DNA of 64,000 nt, from contig NZ_KZ268706.1 in the NCBI RefSeq assembly GCF_002233755.1, positions 1 through 64,000 on the forward strand, read 5' to 3'. Source of the stretch: Acinetobacter piscicola (GTDB taxonomy: Bacteria > Pseudomonadota > Gammaproteobacteria > Pseudomonadales > Moraxellaceae). Numbering within the stretch: the first letter of the stretch is position 1; each line of letters opens with the position of its first letter. Below the pieces are notes generated by a model. The model made no database searches and was not told the DNA's origin. It saw only the letters and a program-made list of their open reading frames with translations. Positions 1-9,623 of this stretch are shown here, piece after piece. The position numbers and the translations under genes are program-made.

Positions 1-340
1 GATTCGCTTCTACTATCAATTTAACGACATCGCCTTTTTTAAACATCACTATGGGGAAGCAACCTTTGAAAACGTCCTTTACGTTATTTTCATCTGTTAT
101 TTCTACAGCAAAAGCGCTAACTTCGATTCCTTCATCACTCGCTGCAAAACTGGCTAAAGCGGCATTGCCTATTTGTCCCGCTAGTGCAGAACCCACTGCA
201 ATTGCCCCTGTTGCAGATTGAGTACTGGTATTTAAGTTCTGCATCGTTTCACGCGTCAATAAATCTGTGACTTCACCCTCAACGATAAAAAGTCGTGCTT
301 CTAATTCTTCTATGATTTTATCTGTTTTTTTAAAGCTCAT
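1..340 (-). CDS. Putative T6SS immunity protein, third paralog (partial, cut by window edge)
   Basis: The first 113 residues of a third copy of the tandem family are visible on the minus strand from an ATG at 340; the rest lies outside the window. It begins MSFKKTDKIIEELEARL and is almost identical to the two complete paralogs upstream (1167-2006 and 340-1167) over this conserved N-terminal part. Its start codon shares one base with the stop of the preceding copy (TAATG), so the copies are probably translationally coupled. A role in immunity to the VasX-like effector is inferred only from position and from the membrane segments of the complete copies. Confidence 0.75.
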   Translation of the reverse strand, partial: MSFKKTDKIIEELEARLFIVEGEVTDLLTRETMQNLNTSTQSATGAIAVGSALAGQIGNAALASFAASDEGIEVSAFAVEITDENNVKDVFKGCFPIVMFKKGDVVKLIVEAN

Positions 341-1167
341 TATTTTTCCGACTTACCATATTTTTCTTTATCGGCTTGTTGGGCTAAATCTAAATGATAT
401 GTATATTGTTCCCAACGATCAGGGTATTCATCCATTTTTATTTTATTTTTCCGATTAATTGCAAAAACTGAATAATTATTTAAACTTGCCATACTTGGTT
501 TATAAAAACCTAATTTTCTTAATATAGCTTCTAATTCGATACTTTGTTCATCAAAACTTGCACCAACTTTCCAACCAATAAAAATAAAAGTTATACAAAT
601 TACAAAAATGGTTATTAATATATAGTCCTCTAACAAAGCTTCAAAAGCCCCCATTAAAGTAATAGAAATGATTCCAAATAATATCGAAATAATTCCTAAT
701 GTTATTATTAACTTTAACCCATATATTCGATACCTCATTCTACCTTTTATGATTTGTTGACTAGTCCAAATATAATTGTTCTTTTGATCAATCACGGCAG
801 CCACTCGATCGTATTTTCTATCATAAGGATTAGCTTCTACTATCAATTTAACCGCATCGCCTTTTTTAAACATCACTACGGGAAAACAACCTTTAAAAAT
901 ATGTTTCTCATTATTTTTATCTGTTATCTCTACAGCAAAAGCACTAACTTCTATCCCTTCATCACTTGCTGCAAAACTGGCTAAAGCTGCATTGCCTATT
1001 TGCCCAGCCAGTGCAGAACCCACAGCAATTGCACCAGTTGCAGGTTGAGTACTCGCATTTAAGTTCTGCATCGTTTCACGAGTCAGCAAATCAGTCACTT
1101 CACCTTCAACGATAAAAAGTCGTGCTTCTAATTCTTCAATGATTTGATCAGTTTTTTTAAAGCTCAT
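340..1167 (-). CDS. Putative T6SS immunity membrane protein, second paralog
   Basis: A 275-residue protein with a conserved soluble N-terminal part (about residues 1-145), two hydrophobic segments (about 152-173 and 182-201, the second ending in GWKVGASFDEQ), and a charged C-terminal tail ending in QADKEKYGKS. It overlaps the stop of the first paralog by one base and is followed by a third copy with the same overlap. The N-terminal half is nearly identical to its neighbours, while the membrane part and the segment after it differ, as expected of duplicated immunity genes that diversify where they meet the toxin. No named family was recognised. Immunity to the pore-forming effector at 2021-4963 is inferred from context. 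Confidence 0.75.
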   Translation of the reverse strand: MSFKKTDQIIEELEARLFIVEGEVTDLLTRETMQNLNASTQPATGAIAVGSALAGQIGNAALASFAASDEGIEVSAFAVEITDKNNEKHIFKGCFPVVMFKKGDAVKLIVEANPYDRKYDRVAAVIDQKNNYIWTSQQIIKGRMRYRIYGLKLIITLGIISILFGIISITLMGAFEALLEDYILITIFVICITFIFIGWKVGASFDEQSIELEAILRKLGFYKPSMASLNNYSVFAINRKNKIKMDEYPDRWEQYTYHLDLAQQADKEKYGKSEK

Positions 1168-2006
1168 TATTTTGCCGACTTACCATATTTTTCTTTATCA
1201 GCTTGTTGAGCTAAATCTATACGGTAGGTGTAGTCTTTCCAACGTTCATGTCCATATCCTTTATTATCCTCTTTATTTTTCCAACTTAAATCGTTTAAAG
1301 CATATTCCTGTAAATTCATTCGGCTCGGTTTATAAAAACCCAATTTTTTTAAAATGGCTTCTAACTCGATACTTTGTTCATCAAAACTTGCACCTATTCT
1401 CCAACCAATTAATATAAATATAAATATAAATATAACAGTAATTATTTGGATTCCAATATCACTAATTAACATTTGGGCTATTGAATCTGATATAAAAAAA
1501 TCAAAAACTAAGGAGACAATAAAAGCAAAAAAACTAATTCCTCCCATTAATTTCATTCCAAATATTCGATATTTCATCCTCCCCTTAACGACTTCTTGCC
1601 CTGTCCACATATAATGATTCTTTTGATCAATCACAGCAGCCACTCGGTCGTATTTTCGATCATAAGGATTCGCTTCTACTATCAATTTAACCACATCGCC
1701 TTTTTTAAAGATCACTACAGGGAAACAACCTTTAAAAATATGTTTTTCATTATTGTTATCTGTTATTTCTACAACAAATGTACTAACTTCGATTCCTTCA
1801 TCACTGGCTGCAAAGCTGGCTAAGGCGGCATTGCCTATTTGTCCAGCCAGTACAGATCCCACTGCAATTGCACCTGTTACAGATTGAGTACTGGCATTTA
1901 AATTCTGCATTGTTTCACGAGTCAATAAATCTGTGACTTCACCTTCGATGATAAAAAGTCGTGCTTCTAATTCTTCAATGATTTGATCAGTTTTTTTAAA
2001 GCCCAT
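1167..2006 (-). CDS. Putative T6SS immunity membrane protein, first paralog
   Basis: A 279-residue protein starting 14 bases after the stop of the VasX-like effector, with an AAGG ribosome binding site upstream. Hydrophobic stretches lie at about residues 150-175 and 183-205, so it is probably an inner-membrane protein with two transmembrane helices. Immunity to VasX-type pore-forming toxins is usually provided by a small membrane protein encoded directly downstream, which fits this position. Two further copies follow (340-1167 and 1-340), with very similar N-termini and diverged membrane regions. No catalytic motif was seen. Confidence 0.75.
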   Translation of the reverse strand: MGFKKTDQIIEELEARLFIIEGEVTDLLTRETMQNLNASTQSVTGAIAVGSVLAGQIGNAALASFAASDEGIEVSTFVVEITDNNNEKHIFKGCFPVVIFKKGDVVKLIVEANPYDRKYDRVAAVIDQKNHYMWTGQEVVKGRMKYRIFGMKLMGGISFFAFIVSLVFDFFISDSIAQMLISDIGIQIITVIFIFIFILIGWRIGASFDEQSIELEAILKKLGFYKPSRMNLQEYALNDLSWKNKEDNKGYGHERWKDYTYRIDLAQQADKEKYGKSAK

Positions 2007-2020
2007 TATATTTTTACCTT

Positions 2021-4963
2021 TTATACAAAAAGCGCCTGATAATCTTCTATTTCTTGCTGTTCAGGCATTAATTTATTTGTTTTCAATGTTCTAAATGTCG
2101 AATGCTTACACCAGCGCTCTAATTTGGTAAAGTCCATATAAATCAATATAGCAACCTCCCCAAGTGTTAAAACAAGACCTATACCTGATGCCCATGCAAT
2201 ACCACGTAAGAGTCCATTTCGAACAATCTCCCGTGTAGCCTTATTCAATACCACCATTGCTGTTGAACCAAAAAGTCGGGCTCCTAGCCTTTGAATCGCA
2301 GGGCTTCCTCCCACTTCTTTTAAATAATTCATCAGTGGGCCAATATAAGTTAAAGCGGCACATATTCCTAATACAGTACTAACAACACCAGTTAGACCTC
2401 TGACATAATAAAGATATTTAAGTGAACGATTAATATCTCCAACTTGAGTACCATATTTTTGACCTTTTATAAAATCTAATCCACAAGTAATACTTCCAGA
2501 AAAAGCACTCAAACTTCCTGCCGCCCATTTGATCCCTGCGCGTTGTATATTGGCTGCACCTTTGGTTGCAGCAGCACCTGCTCCACTATAAACACTCTGA
2601 CTGGCAACCTCACGAGCACCTTTTGCCAATCCATAAAAAATATCCAAGCCAAAAGCCAATAATCCTGATACAGATGCGACTAAAGCTGCGATTTGTGCTG
2701 CATTTTGATATTTTCCTGAACTAAGCATATGGGCTAAATTAATCGACTCGATTAACACCAAAATTCCAGATGCTCTGACTTGATGGTAGTTATTGGTATG
2801 GTTTGCCATGCCTTTACTACCGGTCTTTTCAATTTCTTCTAGGGTTAGAGCTACTTGTTGTTTTTTCGCCATTGCATCGTCCATTAATCTATCTAAAGAT
2901 TGAATGGTCGCCTGTTTTGCTGCTTGAGCAGAAAGTAAGCCTAAGTTTTTTTGATTTACATCTACGTTTGCTCTTACCGTATGTTGCGGTAATTGTTCGG
3001 GATTAATACCATAGACCACATGATTAAATTCTAATTTAGATGCCAATTCACCCATTTGAGCGAAAAGCAACTTTTGTGAAATTGCTCTTATAAATTGGCT
3101 TTCTGCATTACTTCCCATACCTGCCCTAAAAACAACACGAGCAAAGTTGGAGACATAGAGCATCACTTTCTTTTCAGGTTTGAAGAACTTTACATTCCAA
3201 GTATTATTTTTATCCTGATTTCTCGCCCATTCATCCCAAGCAGAATCAGTTTTCTTTAAAAAATCTACCAATAATTTTGTAGCTTTGATGCCAACAGCAG
3301 TAAAATCAGTGGCGTATTTTTTAGCATCATCATGCTTAGCTTTCGCTTCGAGTTGGTTGCTATATAAACCACGTATAAAAAGATTTTTACGCTCAAATTC
3401 AGGTTTTTTGATCCAACTATCTATTTTTTCAGCACTTGCTGTAGCACCTTCCATCCCAAAAAGCATACTCGCGACATGCGCTTTAAACGCACAACCATTT
3501 TGCAAATCATGATCATCATATACATCCAAAGCATCAAGTAAGCTTTCTGAATTAATCCAATTTAAATGCTCTTGCGCACGCTGGTTAGCAACATGAAGCG
3601 CAGTACTATATTTCCCTGCTGCTTCCTGTTTAAACGCTTCTGCTTCTTTAAAATCGATATTGTCTTCACAGACTTGAAAGTCTGCTTTTAACTTTTCCAG
3701 TCGAGATTGCTTTTCTATTCCATATTGTTGATTTTGCGCATTCACTTTTCGTTTATGATCTTGAATCATAATATCTCGACTTTTTTCAAGCCTTGCGACC
3801 TCGGCAAAATCTCTGGCTTTTTTTGCATCCGCAATTTGTGTATCTATAACATTTAAATAAAACCGATCTTTTGTTTCTAAATAATCAATTCGAGATGCCG
3901 TATTTTGAGCATTTGTTAAAATAGATTGATGTGCTTTTTGCTCTAAACTTCCTTTCAACGTATCTAAACGTTGCACAGCATCTAATTTTCTTTGATTGCT
4001 CATCCCATTTTTATCTTTTGCTTCTAAGTAATCATCTACAGGTGCATAGGCTTCATTTCTGTAATCATTTAACTTAACCGTGATCCCAATAGGGTCATAC
4101 AACGCAATAGAAGCAAAGGCTTTCGGTTTTTCATTAAATTTCGTTAAAATTTTACCCCATCGGCTTGCACCAAACGTTAACGGTTGATCAATTGCACCTT
4201 TTAAGGTTTGAGCATTTAAACAATGCGCTTGTTGTGATGAACCTCCTGCCCAAGCCGCTACATCCACCTGTTGCCAGCGACCTAAACGTACATATTCATC
4301 TGCTTTTTTTTGATACTCATCTCTTTTCGCCTTGGTCATTGGGACATGCGTATAAATTAAATAAACTTTCTCAGCCAAGTTCGATGCAATATATTCAACT
4401 GTGACAAATGAGGAAAACAAAGCATGTTCATTTCCATTACAAGAAAATTCTTGTACTTTCGCTGGTGCAGTTTTATCTAGGGGAAAAGAGGATAAATGAC
4501 CTAATGGCGTAACAATATAACCAATCCACTCAAAGCCTTTTTTACGCTTCACCATCGCATAAACATAGCCAGAATCAATCATTTCCGTTGTATATTTTGA
4601 ATAAGATAAAGCGATATTTTTTACATTTTTACCCAATAAACCAGAAAGTTCTGGTGCTTTTGTCTGCGTGACGCTATAACGCAAAGGTAAAATTTGTAAG
4701 CCAGGTTTTCGGCAAAAATTACATTTATTTGCACCACCTTTTGCTGTAGATGTTTGCTGATTTGCACCCACAGCTTGTTGGGTCATTTCTTTGATCTTGC
4801 CGCCTGTATCTATTTCAATTTTACGGCTAGATTTATCAACAGCCCCATATTTATTCAATGTGCCAGCAAAGGTTGCGTCATTTTTAGACGTTGTTGTTGC
4901 TTGGATTTCTTCCAAATGTCCAAAAGGTTTATAGACTGGAGTTTTATTTTTATTATTAGCCAT
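2021..4963 (-). CDS. VasX-like T6SS effector (predicted pore-forming toxin)
   Basis: A 980-residue protein (983 if the in-frame ATG at 4972 is used; 4963 is preferred because a GGATG-like site precedes it at suitable distance). Near residue 81 it has the CNFCRKPGLQILPLRYSV motif typical of the VasX N-terminal region (BTH_I2691-type effectors). A long charged, coiled-coil-prone middle follows, then several hydrophobic segments in the last 280 residues (LLAFGLDIFYGLA, VSTVLGICAALTYIGPLMNY and IGLVLTLGEVAILIYM among them), as in colicin-like membrane-permeabilising toxins. The start overlaps the end of the DUF4123 adaptor gene and immunity-like genes follow. The expected action is delivery on VgrG into rival cells and disruption of their inner membrane. 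Confidence 0.85.
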   Translation of the reverse strand: MANNKNKTPVYKPFGHLEEIQATTTSKNDATFAGTLNKYGAVDKSSRKIEIDTGGKIKEMTQQAVGANQQTSTAKGGANKCNFCRKPGLQILPLRYSVTQTKAPELSGLLGKNVKNIALSYSKYTTEMIDSGYVYAMVKRKKGFEWIGYIVTPLGHLSSFPLDKTAPAKVQEFSCNGNEHALFSSFVTVEYIASNLAEKVYLIYTHVPMTKAKRDEYQKKADEYVRLGRWQQVDVAAWAGGSSQQAHCLNAQTLKGAIDQPLTFGASRWGKILTKFNEKPKAFASIALYDPIGITVKLNDYRNEAYAPVDDYLEAKDKNGMSNQRKLDAVQRLDTLKGSLEQKAHQSILTNAQNTASRIDYLETKDRFYLNVIDTQIADAKKARDFAEVARLEKSRDIMIQDHKRKVNAQNQQYGIEKQSRLEKLKADFQVCEDNIDFKEAEAFKQEAAGKYSTALHVANQRAQEHLNWINSESLLDALDVYDDHDLQNGCAFKAHVASMLFGMEGATASAEKIDSWIKKPEFERKNLFIRGLYSNQLEAKAKHDDAKKYATDFTAVGIKATKLLVDFLKKTDSAWDEWARNQDKNNTWNVKFFKPEKKVMLYVSNFARVVFRAGMGSNAESQFIRAISQKLLFAQMGELASKLEFNHVVYGINPEQLPQHTVRANVDVNQKNLGLLSAQAAKQATIQSLDRLMDDAMAKKQQVALTLEEIEKTGSKGMANHTNNYHQVRASGILVLIESINLAHMLSSGKYQNAAQIAALVASVSGLLAFGLDIFYGLAKGAREVASQSVYSGAGAAATKGAANIQRAGIKWAAGSLSAFSGSITCGLDFIKGQKYGTQVGDINRSLKYLYYVRGLTGVVSTVLGICAALTYIGPLMNYLKEVGGSPAIQRLGARLFGSTAMVVLNKATREIVRNGLLRGIAWASGIGLVLTLGEVAILIYMDFTKLERWCKHSTFRTLKTNKLMPEQQEIEDYQALFV

Positions 4964-5921
4964 GATGACCATCCATTAAAAGATTTAAATCATTTTTTAT
5001 CGAACCCCAATATTCTTCAGCGATGAAATCCATAGCTTCCGTAAAATTGTAATTTTCAGGCTCAGTTTTCCAACATTGTTTTAAAACACTTTCTACATAT
5101 GGATGCTTCATAAAGTGGCGACCTAAGACTTCGCTATATAAACCATACGTAACTAAATCGGCATACCCTGTAATCTGATACTGCTCATGTGCTAGATACA
5201 AATTTTTAAGTATTTGTTTAGGTTCAATTTTATTAATGTCAATCTGATCAAATTCACTAGACTTTCTAAAAACCAAATTGCAAATTTCAATCAGATCTAA
5301 AGCCAAAGATTGCTGTTGGTTTATTTTCCTTATCGAGTAACTTACCCATTTTTTCTCATTTGTTTTTTCCCAATGAAAATTACCTGTAGGATGAATAAAA
5401 CGCCATGAACTAAACATGCCAAATAAGCTATTCATATAACTTTCATTAAAAATAGCATCTAAATAAATCATTACTCTTGGGTCATACCATCTGAATAAAA
5501 TTTTAGATTCAATATCATCTACAACTAAGCTTTTCTTAAACCTATCATTTAATTCATTATTCTTAAAATGAGTCGTTCCAAAACCATGTACAAGATACCG
5601 ATCATTCTCTACTTTACGATTATTTACTATATGTTCAGCAAGCTCTTGCCCAACATTTTTAAGTACTTCTACATCAATGATTTCAATAAAAAATAGTTGG
5701 GTATCTTTATAACTATTTCCTAAAGCTAAAGGTAAGTAAATAATGTTATCACTATTCAAATTCTGCTTTAAATCATCAAATATATTCGGTACTAGCGTTT
5801 CATCCAATAAAACTAAAAGTCGATTATGTTGATTAAATAATTGCTCCATTTCATTATAAACAGCATCAACTGTATTTGATTCTTGTGTTATTTCTGTCCG
5901 CTTCAAATAATGTTTTTGCAT
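4956..5921 (-). CDS. DUF4123 T6SS effector adaptor/chaperone
   Basis: A 321-residue protein starting MQKHYLKRTE. The ATG at 5921 shares one base with the vgrG stop (TAATG); an upstream in-frame start would lie inside vgrG and is not needed. The segment LFRWYDPRV at about residues 142-150 is the hallmark of DUF4123 (Tap/TEC) adaptors, which load a cargo effector onto the VgrG encoded beside them. It sits between vgrG and the VasX-like effector, the standard vgrG-adaptor-effector-immunity order, so it most likely loads that effector. The C-terminal part after about residue 200 is variable in this family and probably binds the cargo. Confidence 0.88.
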   Translation of the reverse strand: MQKHYLKRTEITQESNTVDAVYNEMEQLFNQHNRLLVLLDETLVPNIFDDLKQNLNSDNIIYLPLALGNSYKDTQLFFIEIIDVEVLKNVGQELAEHIVNNRKVENDRYLVHGFGTTHFKNNELNDRFKKSLVVDDIESKILFRWYDPRVMIYLDAIFNESYMNSLFGMFSSWRFIHPTGNFHWEKTNEKKWVSYSIRKINQQQSLALDLIEICNLVFRKSSEFDQIDINKIEPKQILKNLYLAHEQYQITGYADLVTYGLYSEVLGRHFMKHPYVESVLKQCWKTEPENYNFTEAMDFIAEEYWGSIKNDLNLLMDGHHG

Positions 5922-8524
5922 TATAAAGCCACCTTTGCAGCACCATTCTGCGCCGCTTGCCCTTGTTTTGCTGAACAATCTGGTAAATTTATTGCAGGTA
6001 AATTCACAGACTCAGGTGAAGTAAACACATGCTGCCCACCTCGATGTTCCAACACAAGATCCGTGATCAATGTAATTCCCGCATCATCCAATTTAATTTG
6101 TCCATGATCAGTCGTAATCGATACCCCTTTCGGCGCACTAATCACAATCTGACCATCTACAGAACTGATTTTCATGTCTAATTTGGCGAAGATCTCCATC
6201 CCATTCGATTGGGCATGAATACTGAACTTGCCTTGAGCTGCAACGAACTTAACGTCCTGTATTGAAAACAAGCTCATTTTGTTTAGGGCATGTACGATGT
6301 AATTATTCTGTGTACTGACATTAATGCTGTTCCCTGCATAATGGTTAATCTGTCCATCTGCCGAGAAATGAATATCTTCTTGTGTTGTGAGTGCAATACC
6401 ATCGGGTGAGTTAAGTAGTAATAAAGCTTTGTTAAATTTAGCAATGTCTTGTTTGATTTCACTGGCAAAGGCTTTGAGTTGTTGAATCGATTCTATTTCA
6501 TCTATGTGTTGGTTTTTGGCAATTTCACTCAGTGCTTTTGTGTTGCTTTGGCTATGTTCGAGTTGTTGTTTGGCCTGTGCTGCATCAAGGTGGTCGCCTT
6601 GCGCCTGTTGTTGTGCATCGGTGCTGATCAGTAAGCCCTGTCCTGCTCGTACTGCTCCCCAGTGTTCGGTTCTCAGTTCAAAACCTTCGCCTCGGTCTTC
6701 GCTTTCTGCTTGGGTTTTCGGATGGCTCAGTTTACCAAGGTTGAGTTGGCTTGTACCATGACTGCTGTGGAGTTGGCTGCTGATTTGTCCTTTTGTGTCG
6801 TCAAAGCGCAGTTGGTTGTAGCCTGTGCCTTGGTATTCTTTGCTTTTGATCCCTGCCAGTTTTTTGGTTGCGGGTAGTTTGCCTGTGTTATCGAATTGGG
6901 TCGGTTGGCGTTGTCCTTCGTGGATGCGTCCTGTGACAAAGGGTCGATCGATATCGCCTTCAAAGAAGTCGATCACCACGATTTCGTTTATACGAGGGAG
7001 GAATCTGGCGCCATAGCCTTCGCCTGCCCATGGGGTCAGTACATCAACCCAAGCCGAGTCGGTATCGTTGTCGTTCGCACCTGCGCCACTATCATGGCTG
7101 TGGTCTTCATTGCGGGTAAATAGGAAGCGGACTTTGATGCGTCCCCATTCATCGACATGGATTTCTTCGCCACTCGGCCCAACCACTCTGGCGCGTTGTG
7201 GGTGTGCGATTGGACGCTGTTTGAGTGGGTGGTATTCTGGAACTATAGCAATGTTGCGACGTTGTAGGGTCAGGGTGTTGGCTTGGCGTTGTTCTGTGTT
7301 GTTTTGCTTATTGCTTTGCCAATGGCTTTGTTTAAGTAAGTGGTTGATTTGGTCGTTGAGGTCTTTGGGTAAGTTGTTTTGGTTGTAGAAGCTTTTTGCG
7401 GTGATCAGGAATTCGTTGTCTGCGTCTGTATGTTGTTCTATTTCTGGATGTTCGGTGAATTCGAACCAGTAGCCGACGTGGGCATCTCGTACTGTGGATG
7501 TGGCTGTGAATTGTTTGGCTTGTAGGCTGTGGTAGTTGTTGAGGTTGTCGTTAATTTTTTCGATTTGGCGATTACCTGATGGGCTTACGCCATCTGTGCC
7601 ATTTAGGTCGGGTATCCATGCCGGACTGTAATACCATGCTTGTTCAAGGGAGAGTCGGCTGTTGTCTTGGTTGTCGCTGTGTTGTTGTTTGCTTAGGACT
7701 GAGCCTACACCTTCTTCAATATCGAGAATGTCCGCTTGCCAGCGTTGCAGGTGTACTGCTGTGGGTTGGATTGAGCGTTGTCCAATAAAGTGGGTAATGC
7801 TGTCTGTTTGTTCGACGGCACTGCTACGGTGGAAGCGGATGTTGCGGCGTTCTAGGGATTTGTATGCGCTGTTATTGTCAATCAGTCTGAGGTTTTGTGC
7901 TTGGATGGGGTGTTTTGTATGCGGTACGCTGAGTTGGGCTTCGTCTATTAATGTACTTACTCCTTCTTCAGCAAGCAGTCTTTGAATAAAACATATATCA
8001 CGTTCATTGTACTGCATTATAAAGGGACGTACGTCGTAGTCTTTGCAGAGTCCACTTAGGTCTAGGCTGAGGCTGGATGCGAATAAGGGGCTTTTGGATT
8101 GCCATTCTTTAAATAGTATTTGGATGACGTCTATCGCTGTTTTATTCATAAACACGCGTGAATTTCTTCTGTGTTTCCACAGTGCGGTTGGGTCTTCAAC
8201 GGTGAGGCGATAAATCGTGAGTGCGCCATCACTTGCGCCTATTTCTGCTTGGGTGATGATGCCTGAAGTTCGTGTCAGTTCGGATCGATCTGTCACTATG
8301 TCGATCGCGACTTGGCTGGCAATGAATTGTTTTAATGGGATTTTATCGTTGGTCGATAGGCAGATGAGTTGTAGTTTGATGCCTGAGTTGAGGGCATGTG
8401 TGCCTTCGATATGTTGTAGAAAGACTTGTTGGTTTAAGTGGTTATTGCTGAATTTTAGGTGTATGGCGCGTTTTTGTGCAGTGAGTCCAATGCGTTCTAG
8501 GGCGGTATAAATATTATTGTACAT
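5921..8524 (-). CDS. vgrG: Type VI secretion tip protein VgrG
   Basis: An 867-residue spike protein. Residues 1 to about 400 correspond to the gp27-like base. The gp5-like OB-fold follows (HPQRARVVGPSGEEIHVDEW and PWAGEGYGARFLPRINEIVV). The C-terminal DUF2345 beta-helix-like extension has repeated short strands (SVDGQIVISAPKGVSITTDH). It trimerises to cap the Hcp tube and carries the effector. The adaptor and effector genes follow with overlaps, while no tssA-M genes are in the window, so this is an orphan vgrG island dependent on a T6SS locus elsewhere. By eye, its middle part is more GC-rich than the genes downstream. Confidence 0.95.
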   Translation of the reverse strand: MYNNIYTALERIGLTAQKRAIHLKFSNNHLNQQVFLQHIEGTHALNSGIKLQLICLSTNDKIPLKQFIASQVAIDIVTDRSELTRTSGIITQAEIGASDGALTIYRLTVEDPTALWKHRRNSRVFMNKTAIDVIQILFKEWQSKSPLFASSLSLDLSGLCKDYDVRPFIMQYNERDICFIQRLLAEEGVSTLIDEAQLSVPHTKHPIQAQNLRLIDNNSAYKSLERRNIRFHRSSAVEQTDSITHFIGQRSIQPTAVHLQRWQADILDIEEGVGSVLSKQQHSDNQDNSRLSLEQAWYYSPAWIPDLNGTDGVSPSGNRQIEKINDNLNNYHSLQAKQFTATSTVRDAHVGYWFEFTEHPEIEQHTDADNEFLITAKSFYNQNNLPKDLNDQINHLLKQSHWQSNKQNNTEQRQANTLTLQRRNIAIVPEYHPLKQRPIAHPQRARVVGPSGEEIHVDEWGRIKVRFLFTRNEDHSHDSGAGANDNDTDSAWVDVLTPWAGEGYGARFLPRINEIVVIDFFEGDIDRPFVTGRIHEGQRQPTQFDNTGKLPATKKLAGIKSKEYQGTGYNQLRFDDTKGQISSQLHSSHGTSQLNLGKLSHPKTQAESEDRGEGFELRTEHWGAVRAGQGLLISTDAQQQAQGDHLDAAQAKQQLEHSQSNTKALSEIAKNQHIDEIESIQQLKAFASEIKQDIAKFNKALLLLNSPDGIALTTQEDIHFSADGQINHYAGNSINVSTQNNYIVHALNKMSLFSIQDVKFVAAQGKFSIHAQSNGMEIFAKLDMKISSVDGQIVISAPKGVSITTDHGQIKLDDAGITLITDLVLEHRGGQHVFTSPESVNLPAINLPDCSAKQGQAAQNGAAKVAL

Positions 8525-8726
8525 TGGTGACTCTTGATTGATTATTATTTATTAGCCAAACTTAACATTATTATGAGCTTATAGCAATTGTTGTAATCAT
8601 TATTTTTCAACATAAACCATTGTAATAAAATAATATTTGTTTGATTTTTCATGTATTTTAATTGCAGTTATTATTATAGTTTTCTACTTATTTTATTTAG
8701 AAATTAAATTTTTTAAGACTTTCTCA

Positions 8727-9311
8727 TTATCGACCTAAAAAGCATGCTTTTTCTATCGCTCGACGATTGACCAAACCCTGAACAGTCTTCCCACCCGCTT
8801 TAATCCAAACATCAAATTGATCACTTGCAGCAGCATAGTTCCCAGTATTTAAAAGCTTCAATAAGGTTGAACTCTGAAAAGCACCAATACCAATGTTATA
8901 TGTTAGCGATACTAATGCATCAAATTGATGCTAATTTAATGGTACTTGTACAGCTTTAAATACAGCAGTTTCAAACCGTTTTAAATCATGAAACATATAG
9001 TTTTGAGCTTGTTGAATCGTACAACAGTCGCCATCTTGTACTTTCTGTCCATGCGGAAAAACCGTTGTACCAAATCCGATTGTCCAAATACCTACACTGT
9101 CTTGGTAAGCATTTAAGCGTAAGCCTTCAAAGTTAGAAATCAGTTGAACGCCTTTTTCACTAATCTGAGCTACCCTATCCTGCGCATAACCAATATTTTG
9201 ATTTGATGCTTGATCAACAGCAATTGCAAAATCATTATTTGAATGATGTTTTTTTGAGTTAAAAATTGCTGAGATCAATTTTGAAATGATTGTAGAAAAC
9301 GATATATTCAT
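8727..9311 (-). pseudogene. GH24 phage-type lysozyme gene with one in-frame amber codon
   Basis: The open part encodes 126 residues from the ATG at 9311 and stops at TAG (8931-8933). The same frame then continues for 67 codons to TAA at 8727, with clear lysozyme sequence (HQFDALVSLTYNIGIGAF and VNRRAIEKACFLGR). The T4-lysozyme catalytic triad is present: E62 in FEGLRLNAY, D71 in YQDSVGIW and T77 in WTIGFG, with E-8x-D-5x-T spacing. Family members usually have Gln where the stop lies (LNxxQFDALVS), so one C-to-T change (CAG to TAG) explains it. An N-terminal extension of about 50 residues shows no clear signal peptide. It is separated from vgrG by 202 bases. It could be a prophage remnant or a decayed T6SS cell-wall effector. 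Confidence 0.8.
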
Positions 9312-9623
9312 AATTTAACTCAATAAAATTACTTGTATTTTAAGCGTTCTTTTTATCAATATAAAATCTTTATACGATAAATTTTGTAAAAACTATCTTA
9401 AGTATTTCCAAAGACTGACATCAATAACATTATTTTCCTTATTCAAAAAATAAGAGATTTTCAAGTATCTAAGAATAAAACCATACAAAAAGTATGTGTA
9501 TATCACATAACATTGCTAATACTACAATTTTGTTCAAAGAAATACCCAGATTTTGAATTGTTCTACTATGTTTAATGTGCTATCAATAAATAAGTGAACA
9601 ATTAAAAATTAAGGAGAAATATT
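9312..9623. other. Intergenic region between lysozyme remnant and usp genes
   Basis: This 312-base stretch is strongly AT-rich and lies between the divergently read lysozyme remnant and the first universal stress gene. It must hold the promoters of both. I see no convincing promoter hexamer pair, hairpin or small ORF in it. A weak AAGGAG-type ribosome binding site precedes the usp start at 9624. Confidence 0.5.

Noticed and set aside
1..2006. The triplicated family as a CRISPR-like or simple tandem DNA repeat
   Set aside because: The repetition is of whole protein-coding genes with maintained frames, not short repeats with spacers.
5922..5978. Upstream start for the DUF4123 protein adding 19 residues
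   Set aside because: The extension lies wholly inside vgrG. The ATG at 5921 coupled to the vgrG stop is the natural start.
6504..8510. Several plus-strand open frames of 85-107 codons inside vgrG
   Set aside because: They lie opposite a clear VgrG coding frame, have no ribosome binding sites and encode Cys/Trp-rich, low-plausibility proteins. They are shadows of the real gene.
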